Source of the DNA: Thermodesulfovibrio sp. 3462-1
Lineage (GTDB): Bacteria > Nitrospirota > Thermodesulfovibrionia > Thermodesulfovibrionales > Thermodesulfovibrionaceae
Direction: 5' to 3'
Length of the DNA stretch: 64,000 nucleotides
NCBI RefSeq assembly: GCF_040451425.1
Contig: NZ_CP144374.1
Span: forward strand, 434,001-498,000
The number at the start of each line of letters is the position of its first letter. Within the stretch, counting starts at the first letter, position 1. This document shows positions 52,810 through 61,022 of the stretch, piece by piece. The position numbers were made by a program, and so were the translations under genes. The notes beneath the pieces were generated by a model. It was given only the letters and a program-made list of their open reading frames with translations. It had not been told where the DNA came from and made no database searches.

Positions 52810-54429
52810 TTAAACTTTAAATCTGCCAATGGCAGTGTTAAGCTCTGCACCTAATCTTGCTAAGGCAGTTGCTGTCTGTGCTGACTGGTCAACTGCAAGT
52901 GATATCTCTTTTGAACCCTCTGCAATGCTTCCAATGTCCTGTGTTATATGGTCTGTAACTGAGCTCATTTCTTCTGTTGCACTGGCTATTTGCTGTATCA
53001 TACTCTGCAGTTCCTGTGCTTTGTTTAATATCTGGCCAAGTATCTGTGCTGCCTTCTGGCTTAACTCAACTCCGCTTGCCACCTTCTTTGTAGCATCCTC
53101 CATAGAACCCTCTGCAACATCTACCTCACTCTGAATGCCTCTTATCATCTCCGCTATCTCATCAGTTGCCTTTGTTGTTCTCTCTGCAAGCTTACGCACT
53201 TCATCGGCAACCACAGCAAAGCCACGACCCTGCTCTCCTGCCCTTGCTGCCTCAATTGCTGCATTCAATGCAAGCAGGTTTGTCTGATCTGCAATGTCTT
53301 TAATTACTGTCACAATCTCTCCAATCTGGCGGGAACGATCTCCAAGAACATTTATTACTTCTGAAAGTTTCTGAATTGCTCCTTCTATTACTTTTATTTC
53401 ATTGGCTGTGTTAAGTGTCATATCTCTTCCATCTTTAGCTACTTTTGCAGTTTCAACACTCACTTCTGCTATGTTTGAAGCATTTTTTGCTATGTCAACA
53501 ACTGTCTGGCTCATTTCCTCTGCAGCACTGGCTATCTGACTGGCACGCTCTGTTTGAGATTTGAGATTACGGGATATCTCCTCTGTTGTTGCTGAAAGTT
53601 CTTCAGAAGATGAAGCAAGGGAGGTTGATATGGTCTTTGACTCTGCTATCAATTTCTTAATGCTTGCTATTGCCTCATTTAGTGATTGAGAAATCACTCC
53701 AAGTTCGTCTTTACTTTCCATTTTTACATTAACTGATAAGTCTCCCTTTGCGACTTTTTCAAGTACTTCTTTTAATTCTGTAACTGGATTTTTAACAGAA
53801 CGAGAAATAAATATAGCAAAGCCAATGCCTATTAGAATTGAAGCAGCTGTGAAAATAACTATAACTAAAATTTCTCTCATGATAATTGAATTTATCTTTT
53901 CAAGCCTTGCATTAAGTGTTTTATTATGAAAAGCTACCTGATCATCAAGAGCTTTTTCAAGGCGATCAAGCTTTGGTGAAACTTCACGATTAAAAATTTC
54001 TATTGCCTCCTTATTTTTCCCTGCCATTGAGAGTTCTATTATTTTATTGTTTGCCTGAGCTGCATCACTTATTGCCTCTTCAAGGTTTTTTATAACTTGC
54101 GCACCTTCTTTTGTATGGGTTATCTTTTTTATTGCCTCTAATTTTTCCCTGTATTTAGCTCTATTTTCATCAATGGCTTTTTTAAGCTCCTGTTTTTTCT
54201 TTAAATCTTCAGTAAGCATCATATCTTTTACATTATTAATTATTTCTACAACAATCCTTCTTATACCCACTGCATAGTTGAGTTTTTTAATTCTTTCGTC
54301 AATATCTGAAACATCACTTTTTATGAATTGTAATTGAATAAGAGTTATAGCACTTGATAAAGCTAAGAGCAAAATTAAAACTCCAAAACCAACTGTGAGT
54401 TTTTTACCAATTGTAAGGTTTTTAAACAT
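52810..54429 (-). CDS. Methyl-accepting chemotaxis protein with four-helix-bundle sensor
   Basis: This 539-residue chemoreceptor has a membrane helix at about 10-30 and a periplasmic helical sensor domain of the 4HB_MCP type (about 32-185). A second membrane helix (about 188-210), a HAMP domain (about 212-265) and the signalling coiled coil complete it. The hairpin tip ([20 protein letters not shown] and [18 protein letters not shown]) is intact and should bind CheA/CheW. It has its own promoter and an AAGGAGGG site. The ligand cannot be predicted; 4HB sensors bind amino acids, organic acids and others. Confidence 0.95.
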   Translation of the reverse strand: MFKNLTIGKKLTVGFGVLILLLALSSAITLIQLQFIKSDVSDIDERIKKLNYAVGIRRIVVEIINNVKDMMLTEDLKKKQELKKAIDENRAKYREKLEAIKKITHTKEGAQVIKNLEEAISDAAQANNKIIELSMAGKNKEAIEIFNREVSPKLDRLEKALDDQVAFHNKTLNARLEKINSIIMREILVIVIFTAASILIGIGFAIFISRSVKNPVTELKEVLEKVAKGDLSVNVKMESKDELGVISQSLNEAIASIKKLIAESKTISTSLASSSEELSATTEEISRNLKSQTERASQIASAAEEMSQTVVDIAKNASNIAEVSVETAKVAKDGRDMTLNTANEIKVIEGAIQKLSEVINVLGDRSRQIGEIVTVIKDIADQTNLLALNAAIEAARAGEQGRGFAVVADEVRKLAERTTKATDEIAEMIRGIQSEVDVAEGSMEDATKKVASGVELSQKAAQILGQILNKAQELQSMIQQIASATEEMSSVTDHITQDIGSIAEGSKEISLAVDQSAQTATALARLGAELNTAIGRFKV

Positions 54430-54461
54430 TCTTAATCCCTCCTTTTTTATTTTTTCATTAC

Positions 54462-54490
54462 ATTATAAAGTAATCTCATTTATTTTTCAA
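54462..54490 (-). promoter_or_regulatory. Promoter of the chemoreceptor gene
   Basis: On the minus strand TTGAAA (54490-54485), a 17-base spacer and TATAAT (54467-54462) form a good sigma-70-type promoter. The -10 box ends 32 bases before the ATG. It is not a sigma-28 motif, so the receptor gene is not obviously under flagellar control. Confidence 0.75.
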
Positions 54491-54608
54491 TCAGTTTTCA
54501 CTACGGCTATATCAAAAAGTTTTCCGCCTCTGAGACCCCTTTCTTTTTTTGAGAAGAATTATAAAATATTGAGTATAATAATAAATAAAAACTGTATTGG
54601 AGGGTTTT

Positions 54609-55217
54609 ATGGAATGGGAAAAGGTAGTAGACAAAATAAGAGATTTGATTTTAGGGGAGATAAAAGAGGAGTTAAGGGATTTTAAGGCAACAGTTTCAGG
54701 ACAGCTTCAGGGATTTGCAATTGCCCTTGACTCAATCAATACAAGAATGAATTCAATTGAATCAAGACAGGCAAGCATTGAGTCTGAACTTAAGGACATA
54801 AGACGGGCTATTGATGAAACGAACAAAAGGATTGATGATACTAATAAGCGAATTGATGAACTCAGGGTTGAGCTTAAAACAGAGATTATGATGAATACAC
54901 AGAGGATTGATGATACGAACAAAAGGATTGATGATACGAACAAAAGGATTGATGATACGAACAAAAGGATTGATGAAACGAACAAAAGGATTGACGATAC
55001 TAATAAGCGAATTGATGAACTCAGGGTTGAGCTTAAAACAGAGATTATGATGAATACACAGAGGATTGATGAAACCAACGCCAGACTTGATGAATTATTT
55101 TTAGAGGCATCAAAAATCAGAGCAGACCTTAATAAAGCTTTATCTCAGAAAGAAGCTATTGATGATATGAGATTGAGAATTCAAAGGCTGGAAGATAAAG
55201 TATTGACTGCTGCATAA
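54609..55217 (+). CDS. Coiled-coil protein with tandem heptad repeats
   Basis: This 202-residue, highly charged protein is predicted to be almost entirely coiled coil. The core consists of perfect or near-perfect heptads (IDDTNKR / IDETNKR) encoded by 21-bp DNA repeats, flanked by two copies of a longer segment (IDELRVELKTEIMMNTQ). No signal peptide or membrane helix is seen. The ATG at 54609 follows TTGGAGG. The family is not recognised; similar repeat proteins often act as structural or adaptor proteins, or occur as tail-fibre-like phage genes. The repeat number may vary between strains. It is followed by a broken gene and pilin genes on the same strand. Confidence 0.75.
   Translation: MEWEKVVDKIRDLILGEIKEELRDFKATVSGQLQGFAIALDSINTRMNSIESRQASIESELKDIRRAIDETNKRIDDTNKRIDELRVELKTEIMMNTQRIDDTNKRIDDTNKRIDDTNKRIDETNKRIDDTNKRIDELRVELKTEIMMNTQRIDETNARLDELFLEASKIRADLNKALSQKEAIDDMRLRIQRLEDKVLTAA
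54828..55073 (+). repeat. 21-bp tandem repeats flanked by an 86-bp duplication
   Basis: Five 21-bp units of the type AGGATTGATGATACGAACAA start at 54903, 54924, 54945, 54966 and 54987, the first three identical. An approximately 86-base block starting at 54828 recurs at 54987 (offset 159 bases) with about one mismatch. All lengths are multiples of three, so changes in copy number keep the frame. Confidence 0.9.
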
Positions 55218-55226
55218 ATTCATTGA

Positions 55227-55871
55227 AGATTCCTCAGCATTAACAGACACATCGCAGAATATAAAAATGGCAAACTCAAAATTGTTTATGAATATCCAAG
55301 ACAGAGCATAAAAAAGATTTTCTATTCAGACCGAGCTGGAGTTTTCTATGAAACTGGAAATGGCATAGGCTTTGTAAAAAATGGTAGTGCGCTTGAGTTC
55401 CTTCAAAGTGAGAATTTTGAAGCATTTCTTAAAAAAAAGCATTTATGTCTTTTTTGTGAAAGCCCTGGCAGTGGCAGAGTTTAAAAAAGAAAGAAAAAAC
55501 AGCTTTTTGCCCAGTATAATCAGCGTCAACTAAGTTTAAATGATTTAGCAGAAAATATTAGAGCCTCTTCAGAGTTGAATGCCTCTGATTTGAATCAAAT
55601 CTTAGGTAATGTCATACAGGATAAAGTTACTGAGGTAATAAAGGATAAGATTGACAACATGGGAGAAAAACTTTTTGATAAACTTGATGAGAAATACAAG
55701 AAAACATGGGGATCAAAAATAAGTGAACACGCTTTGCCAGTTTTGAAAATTGCAGTGACAGCAAAAACAGAAGGTGCAGCTTCAGAAAGAACTTTAAATC
55801 TTGAAAAAATAAGTCTTTTATGGTATAAAAAAGTATGCTACTTCAATCAAAAAAAGGGCTTACACTTGTAG
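55227..55871 (+). pseudogene. Broken unrecognised ORF (in-frame stop)
   Basis: One frame is open from 55227 to a TAA at 55482-55484 (85 codons, with segments such as AEYKNGKLKIVYEYPRQS and FYSDRAGVFYETGNG). It continues in the same frame from 55485 to a stop at 55869-55871. The second part includes a Leu/Asn-rich stretch (QLSLNDLAENIRASSEL) and helical Lys-rich sequence. The first part has no ATG and no ribosome-binding site. The simplest reading is a decayed gene that lost its start and gained a stop; two small genes or stop readthrough are alternatives. The family is not recognised. Its end overlaps the pilin-like gene by 37 bases. Confidence 0.55.
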
Positions 55872-57076
55872 AAGTAGCCATTGTTCTTGTGATACTGGGC
55901 CTTTTAGTAGGTCTTGGTGCAAGCCTTATTGGTCCGCTTACAAAAAGGGCAAAACTAACTGAAACAAGGGATATTGTGAATGCAGCTACAGAGTCAGTGA
56001 TAGGTTTTACGGCAAAAAATAATAGATTGCCAACATCTACAGAATTTCCTCAAGTAGTAAGAAACCCTAATGATTCATGGGGGAAAGGACTTGTTTATTT
56101 TGTTGACAGTGCCTTGACTAATCCGCCATCTAATCCTGCTGAAGGAATTTGCGGAAGGAAAACCACAAATGTAATTGTTTGTACAGATGCAAACTGTAAC
56201 AATCAAATTCAGAATGTAGCTTTCATAGTAGTAAGTGGTGGTCCGAATTACAATGTTCAAACAGGACCTTTAACAAATTCTCCATGCCCTCCAGGAAAAA
56301 CATGCTATAGAGTGTATCCGCAAGATACTCCAAATATTGATGATTATTCTGGTGATTTTACAAGGCAACAAGAGTATGATGATATTGTTAAGTGGGTAAG
56401 TCTTGATGAGCTTAGAATAAAAGCAGGATGTCAGGGAGCTCAGCTTAAGATTTTAAACAATGAATTACCGTACGGTTATGTAGGACAATCTTATGAAGCC
56501 AAAATTTATGCGGAAGGAGGAGTCCCTTTCAGTAGTGGCGGAAAATACAGGTGGTGTATAGAAGTTAATCCTTCTCTTTCAGGATTCGATGTTAGTCAAC
56601 TCACAATTTCATCAGATTGTTTAGGACTTGCAGAAGCCTCATGGAGGCAGGCTGACTATATCACAATATCTGGCACCCCAAACACACCAGGAACTTATCT
56701 GCTTACTTTTTTTGCAAGAGATAATCAAGACCCGACAGGTTCAAATGATAACATTGCTCAGAAAACTCTGGTATTAACCATAAATCCTTTTGGCGGCGGC
56801 GGAGGAGGAGGTGGTGGTTGTGCTTCCTATGCTCTTAGTATTTCTAATCAGGGAAATTCAAAGTCCTTTAGAATTGATTCAGGACCATGTCAAAACTTAG
56901 GCAATGGAGACAGTAGTTATATATCAGGTCTGGGTAATAGTAGTGTTTTAACTGTTTATATAAACACTTGGTGCTGGGGCACTATATTGCTTTCTGGAAC
57001 GATGCAAAATCTTGATACCAACGGTGATTGTCAGGTTAATGTATCATGTCAAGGTAATAATTGTATCGCTAATTAA
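55835..57076 (+). CDS. Pilin-like protein with Ig-like module and Gly-linked C-terminal domain
   Basis: This 413-residue protein has a type IV pilin/pseudopilin N-terminus: a short basic leader ending in KKG, then LTLVEVAIVLVILGLLVGLG, with Glu at position 5 of the mature part. Prepilin peptidase should cut after the Gly. The first mature residue is Leu instead of the usual Phe. The middle (about 210-320) resembles a putative Ig (He_PIG) fold: YGYVGQSYEAKIYAEGGVPF through GTPNTPGTYLLTFFARD. A run of eight glycines (about 325-332) links it to a cysteine-containing C-terminal domain. It is probably a minor pilin or adhesin of a pilus or type II secretion system. The TPR gene follows after 8 bases. 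Confidence 0.75.
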   Translation: MLLQSKKGLTLVEVAIVLVILGLLVGLGASLIGPLTKRAKLTETRDIVNAATESVIGFTAKNNRLPTSTEFPQVVRNPNDSWGKGLVYFVDSALTNPPSNPAEGICGRKTTNVIVCTDANCNNQIQNVAFIVVSGGPNYNVQTGPLTNSPCPPGKTCYRVYPQDTPNIDDYSGDFTRQQEYDDIVKWVSLDELRIKAGCQGAQLKILNNELPYGYVGQSYEAKIYAEGGVPFSSGGKYRWCIEVNPSLSGFDVSQLTISSDCLGLAEASWRQADYITISGTPNTPGTYLLTFFARDNQDPTGSNDNIAQKTLVLTINPFGGGGGGGGGCASYALSISNQGNSKSFRIDSGPCQNLGNGDSSYISGLGNSSVLTVYINTWCWGTILLSGTMQNLDTNGDCQVNVSCQGNNCIAN

Positions 57077-57084
57077 GAGGTTGA

Positions 57085-57963
57085 ATGATATTTAAAACTA
57101 AAAAAGGCATACCACCAGGTCTTTTAACAATTATAAGAGCAAATGAGAAAACTCCGAAAAAACCTATTTTTTTAATAATACTATCATTACTGATTGTTGC
57201 CATCGGTTTTGTTGGAAGTTTTATTTATAATCATTATATAGAATCAGAATTAAAAAGCTCTAACAAGCCTGTTCAATATTCAACATTAGGGCCAAACCCT
57301 TCGCAAGAAAAAAAATATACTCAATCAAGTACAGAACCAGCTTCTGTACAAGTAAAATCTATGGAAACAGAAAACATTAACCAAAATTTAAAGACAAAAC
57401 ATACAACAAAACCTTTAAAGCAGGAAAAAGTAGCAAAGCAGACTACACAAAAAAAGCAGTCTAACAAACCTGCTGAAATTCCTTTTGAACAGTTTAATGC
57501 AGAAACAGTCAAAGCAGTAGATTATCTTTACAGAGCTCAGGATTTTGAATCAAGGGGAAATTACTCTGATGCAATCTCCGAATACAGAGAGTATCTTAGA
57601 ATTACGGGAAAGCAGGATCCAAAAATTCTTGATAAAATTGCAACCCTTTATCTCATGATTGGTGATCTTAGAGAAGCTTCCCATTATGCCCAGCTGAGCC
57701 TGAATCAAGCTCCGGATAATGTTTCAATAATCATTAATTACGGTGTAATTCAGGCAAAGATGGGAAATCTCACAAAGGCTGAAGAATGTTTCAGAAAAGT
57801 TCTTTCTATGAACCCGGACAACAAAACAGCACTTTATAATCTCGCACTCTTAAAGGAAAAGAAAAAACAATACGAAGAGGCATTGAAACTATATGAGAGA
57901 CTTTATCAACTTGGTGATCCTCAGGCTACTGAGGCAATTCAGCGCATAAGGTCATATAAGTAA
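57085..57963 (+). CDS. Membrane-anchored TPR protein (MshN-like)
   Basis: This 292-residue protein has a short cytoplasmic N-terminus, one membrane helix (about 28-50) and a Lys/Thr/Gln-rich linker (about 60-140). Three or more TPR repeats follow (about 150-290, including FESRGNYSDAISEYREYL, NLTKAEECFRKVLSMNPDN and KKKQYEEALKLYERLY). The layout resembles MshN of MSHA-type pili. With the pilin-like gene 8 bases upstream, a role in pilus assembly is likely but inferred. The 3' end overlaps the convergent kinase-fold gene by 12 bases. Confidence 0.72.
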   Translation: MIFKTKKGIPPGLLTIIRANEKTPKKPIFLIILSLLIVAIGFVGSFIYNHYIESELKSSNKPVQYSTLGPNPSQEKKYTQSSTEPASVQVKSMETENINQNLKTKHTTKPLKQEKVAKQTTQKKQSNKPAEIPFEQFNAETVKAVDYLYRAQDFESRGNYSDAISEYREYLRITGKQDPKILDKIATLYLMIGDLREASHYAQLSLNQAPDNVSIIINYGVIQAKMGNLTKAEECFRKVLSMNPDNKTALYNLALLKEKKKQYEEALKLYERLYQLGDPQATEAIQRIRSYK

Positions 57964-58803
57964 GTTGAATGCATCGGGAATGAATTTTATAATCTCTGAT
58001 ATCTGAGTTGATGGTTCTGGAGTTGACAGCTGTCCTGCAATTCTGTTAATCCTGGCTGCCATACTACATGCTTTTTCTACTTCATATCCTGAATCAATTA
58101 AAGCAGAAACTATGCCTGTGAGGCTATCTCCTGTTCCACCAATTGGTTCAAGAGCTTCAATACAAGGTTCTGATACAATATCTATGATTCTGCCCTGCTT
58201 TACAATATAGTCTGCCCTGCCTTTAACAAGCAGATATTTTGCCGCATTTTTATGTTTATAGGCTCTCTCAATGAGTTCTTCAACTCTGCTTTCATCCTGA
58301 AGGAGAAAACCTCTTGTGTAAAAGGGATGTGGAGCTTTTTCATCAGCTAAAAAAGCAAGCTCTCCAGGGTCTGGTGTAAAAAGGTCAAAACAGCTGGCGT
58401 TGCCACTCATCTTTGCTGCATACATAAATCCTGCATCAGCTATTAAAAAAGGGCGTTTATATAATTCTCCAATGGCAAGCAAAATTTTATTACACCAATC
58501 AGCATCTGGCATTAAGTAGTGAAATGTAAGTGTATCAAAGTCATGATTTTTAATTTCCTTGACAAAAAATTCATATAATCTCCTGCTTCCGTAGCCTTTT
58601 CCTGTATCTCCTGCGAGATAAACATATAGCGCAGCTTTACCTGATATTTCAAGAATTTTGCATGCTGATGCAATCAGAGCAGGTGTGCCTCTCTGTATGG
58701 AAATTTTTCTACCCTCTACAATTAAGAAATTGCCTTCAAGCTGAGCCTTTCCAGAAGTAACAGGAAAATCTTCTTCTGGAACAGTGCCTATGACTGCAAG
58801 CAT
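57952..58803 (-). CDS. Ribokinase-like / ADP-dependent NAD(P)HX dehydratase-like protein
   Basis: This 283-residue protein has a ribokinase-like fold with the active-site motif GGTGDSLTG (catalytic Asp), an ATP-binding region near KYLLVKGRADYIV and a TPDPGELAFLAD segment. These resemble the NAD(P)HX dehydratase (YjeF C-terminal domain) branch. The N-terminal YjeF epimerase domain is absent. It is the last gene of the YedE-TusA-DUF3343 operon, overlapping the DUF3343 gene by 16 bases. A role in handling a selenium/sulfur-related small molecule is possible but not shown; the exact substrate is unknown. Confidence 0.65.
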   Translation of the reverse strand: MLAVIGTVPEEDFPVTSGKAQLEGNFLIVEGRKISIQRGTPALIASACKILEISGKAALYVYLAGDTGKGYGSRRLYEFFVKEIKNHDFDTLTFHYLMPDADWCNKILLAIGELYKRPFLIADAGFMYAAKMSGNASCFDLFTPDPGELAFLADEKAPHPFYTRGFLLQDESRVEELIERAYKHKNAAKYLLVKGRADYIVKQGRIIDIVSEPCIEALEPIGGTGDSLTGIVSALIDSGYEVEKACSMAARINRIAGQLSTPEPSTQISEIIKFIPDAFNLLI

Positions 58804-59327
58804 AATTCTTTTATTTTATCATAGGCTAACTGAAGTGCATATCCACAGAGAGTATGTCCGAGCATTCTCGGCTCTGTTGCTTCATTAATTTTTTTACCAA
58901 TCAAGCAAGCTGCCAGATATGGAACATCAGGGCATCCTCCACCTGAAACATTAACAATAGTAAGGCTACTTTTATGAACAGTTATTTTCATGTTTGCTGC
59001 CCTTACCATGATAAATCTTCCGTAGTCTTTAACATGAAAGAGGTCAACAGGTTTTAAATTGCCATCATTGGAAGGCAAAAAATCAAGGGGCATAAGCCTC
59101 TGAGCTTCAAGAACATTAAGGATTCCCATTGCTTCCACAACAGAAAATTCTATTGCAAGGTCACATCCTTTTCTTACATGTGGAGGTGGTCCTACAACTT
59201 TGATCTCATATCCATGCTCTTTTAGAAGCCTCTCAGCTCTTATGACTTCTGATGTGTTTTCAAAGATAAGAATTCCTCTCTGAGTGGGAGTAGTCCTGTG
59301 TTTGAATAATTTTTTCAATATCTTCAT
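58788..59327 (-). CDS. DUF3343-domain protein (putative Se/S carrier-associated)
   Basis: This 179-residue protein has a DUF3343 domain in its N-terminal part (about 15-80, GILIFENTSEVIRAERLLKE, GPPPHVRKGCDLAIEF with the conserved Cys). An about 90-residue C-terminal part includes GGGCPDVPYLAACLIGKKI and HTLCGYALQLA. DUF3343 proteins are usually only about 80 residues, so the extra part is notable. The family occurs with YedE/YedF-type genes in bacteria that use selenium, and a Se or S carrier function has been suggested. It lies 11 bases after the TusA-like gene. Confidence 0.75.
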   Translation of the reverse strand: MKILKKLFKHRTTPTQRGILIFENTSEVIRAERLLKEHGYEIKVVGPPPHVRKGCDLAIEFSVVEAMGILNVLEAQRLMPLDFLPSNDGNLKPVDLFHVKDYGRFIMVRAANMKITVHKSSLTIVNVSGGGCPDVPYLAACLIGKKINEATEPRMLGHTLCGYALQLAYDKIKELCLQS

Positions 59328-59338
59328 TATTCACCTGC

Positions 59339-59557
59339 TCAGTCCTTTTTAATTCTCACTTTGTAGCCTGTTGTCTCTTCGGTTATCTCTACAATCTGCC
59401 ATCCCATTGAAGTAGCAGCACGGGACACATTCTCCTTTGATGTATCAGTATCAACAAGAATCTCTATCTCACCTTTGCCGAGCTTTTTTATTGCCTCAAG
59501 AGTTAAAAGCACAGGCTCAGGGCATGAAAGTCCTCTTGCATCAACAATTTCAGCCAT
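59339..59557 (-). CDS. TusA/YedF-family sulfur (selenium) carrier
   Basis: This 72-residue TusA-like protein has the carrier motif DARGLSCPEPVLL (active Cys in CPEP). TusA relatives relay persulfide sulfur; the YedF branch accompanies YedE transporters in selenium metabolism. It sits 4 bases after yedE and 11 bases before the DUF3343 gene, and AAGGAGG precedes the start. The genomic context favours the YedF-type role over TusA in tRNA thiolation, but sequence alone does not prove it. Confidence 0.85.
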   Translation of the reverse strand: MAEIVDARGLSCPEPVLLTLEAIKKLGKGEIEILVDTDTSKENVSRAATSMGWQIVEITEETTGYKVRIKKD

Positions 59558-59561
59558 TTTT

Positions 59562-60650
59562 TTACCTCCTTCTCATTGTTAAACCAATTATTACGCAAAC
59601 TATTAACCCAATTATTGTTGCCACAGCTCCATTTGGACCAATTCCTGCTGGACTGCTTGCCAATCCAAAATTGTGTGCCACTGCTGCACCAACAATCATA
59701 CCAGAGGCAAAAACTGCAGCATCTGCATCTCCTTCTCCTGAAAGAAAAAGTTGTCTACCAGGACAACCACCTGCAAGGGTAAAAGCCAGTCCGGCAAGAG
59801 TCATTCCAAGAAAGTTCCACAATTGCATTGTATGGGCAATTGGTTGTTTTTCAAAGCCAGGATTAAATTGTCCGAGTATAAGATTTGTAATTAAAGCAGC
59901 GATGAAAAATGCAGCCACGCCTGAAAATAAATGCCCCTGCTTGAAAAGTATTAGGTCTCTGAATGCTCCCATTGTACAGAATCTGCTTCTCTGAGCAAGA
60001 ACACCGATTAACAAAGCAATCCCAAGTGATATAAACAAAGGAGCATGCTGTGAGCCAGGTCCCTTTATACTATAAAATAGCAGCATTCCTCTGCCTTCAC
60101 CTGCTGGCTGAGGATCAATCAGTAATAGTAAAAGAAAGCTCAGCATTAAAAGAGGAAAGGCAATTCCAGCAGCCTTTGATGGAGCTGATTGAGTTCTTCC
60201 CAGTGAATAACCAGCCTTAAGAAACCTTGTTCCAATCCATATCCCAAAAATTAACCCAAGTAAGCCAAAAATAGCGTTTCCGTCTCCACCTGCAAGCCTT
60301 AAAATTGTTCTCCATGGACACCCTAAAAACACCAGTGCACCTATCATTGCAAAAACACCAAGAATGAATCTTATAAAAGGTGCTGAACCTCCACGAGGTC
60401 TGTATTCTTTAAAGGCAAGGGCAGAAAGAAAAGCTCCAAGAACAAATCCTATAATTTCAGGTCTCATATACTGAACAACTGCTGCCCTGTGAAGTCCCAG
60501 CGCGCCTGCAATGTCTCTTTCCATACAGGCAACACATATACCCATGTTTGGTGGATTTCCGAGATTCTGAAGCACAGGAGCAAGCACACCGATAATTAAA
60601 CCAACAAAAATAATGCCACTTCTTGTGGCAAAGAAATTCTTAAACTCCAT
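59562..60650 (-). CDS. yedE: YedE-family membrane transporter (putative selenium transporter)
   Basis: This 362-residue polytopic membrane protein is of the YeeE/YedE family with about ten membrane segments. Its conserved cysteine-containing loops (MGICVACMERDIAGALGLH, FLGCPWRTILRLAGGDG, RSRFCTMGAFRDLILF, LAGGCPGRQLF) are the repeated signature of this family and are thought to guide thiosulfate or selenium compounds. Full-length YedE with YedF and DUF3343 neighbours is the arrangement linked to selenium trait genes. The ATG at 60650 is chosen because GGAGGAAGG precedes it; the longer frame would start upstream of the promoter's transcription start. Confidence 0.87.
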   Translation of the reverse strand: MEFKNFFATRSGIIFVGLIIGVLAPVLQNLGNPPNMGICVACMERDIAGALGLHRAAVVQYMRPEIIGFVLGAFLSALAFKEYRPRGGSAPFIRFILGVFAMIGALVFLGCPWRTILRLAGGDGNAIFGLLGLIFGIWIGTRFLKAGYSLGRTQSAPSKAAGIAFPLLMLSFLLLLLIDPQPAGEGRGMLLFYSIKGPGSQHAPLFISLGIALLIGVLAQRSRFCTMGAFRDLILFKQGHLFSGVAAFFIAALITNLILGQFNPGFEKQPIAHTMQLWNFLGMTLAGLAFTLAGGCPGRQLFLSGEGDADAAVFASGMIVGAAVAHNFGLASSPAGIGPNGAVATIIGLIVCVIIGLTMRRR

Positions 60651-60676
60651 CTGCCTTCCTCCAGAATTTTTTGAAT

Positions 60677-60705
60677 ATTTTACTTTAGTAATGCCGATAT
60701 GTAAA
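60677..60705 (-). promoter_or_regulatory. Promoter of the yedE operon
   Basis: On the minus strand TTTACA (60705-60700) and TAAAAT (60682-60677) are 17 bases apart. Transcription would start near 60670, leaving a leader of about 20 bases with the GGAGGAAGG site. Confidence 0.55.
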
Positions 60706-61022
60706 ATTGTTTTTTTCAATAAATCATAGAATATTGATAGATTTTTCCAATGCCTTTTTTGCTATTCCGGGGCTTTATCCTGTTACTTGCCTCTCACCCC
60801 CTTCTTGCCCATTTGAACAATTTTGAACCATCTTGAACTTTTTTAAAAAGGAGAATCTCTCACCTGTGCGGTGGTGTTGGAAAAGGTTCAGATTGAACAG
60901 GATTTATGCGACCAATTTCAATCCATTGCTTTCTCATCAGCATATCGTAAATTCTGTAACTTATGTTAAAATTATCCCGTGGCTTTATTCCATAACCATT
61001 TGCGAAAGAAATTAAATATATA
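60706..61022. other. Gene-poor stretch with TTGAAC motifs
   Basis: No credible gene is seen here. The stretch contains three TTGAAC hexamers at exactly 10-base spacing (60813, 60823, 60833) and an inverted repeat GTTCA-GAT-TGAAC (60886-60898) of the same half-site. The base texture also changes, with C-rich patches (CTCACCCCCTTCTTGCCC) unlike the rest of the window. It borders a truncated gene on the right, so it may contain an insertion or recombination boundary. No terminal inverted repeats or transposase remnant were found. Confidence 0.6.

Noticed and set aside
54828-55073. Regular 21-bp repeats that could look like a CRISPR array
   Set aside because: The repeats are contiguous without spacers, in frame, and encode heptads of a coiled coil.
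54707-55078. Open minus-strand frame across the coiled-coil gene
   Set aside because: It is the mirror image of the repeat; its product is a low-complexity Ser/Leu/Val repeat with no ribosome-binding site.
59437-59994. Long plus-strand frame opposite the TusA-like and yedE genes
   Set aside because: It is antisense to conserved coding sequence and its product has no recognisable features.
60651-60719. N-terminal extension of yedE
   Set aside because: The family starts at the inner ATG, which has GGAGGAAGG upstream; the extension overlaps the likely promoter.
60706-61022. Insertion sequence remnant
   Set aside because: No transposase fragment, terminal inverted repeats or target duplication could be found.
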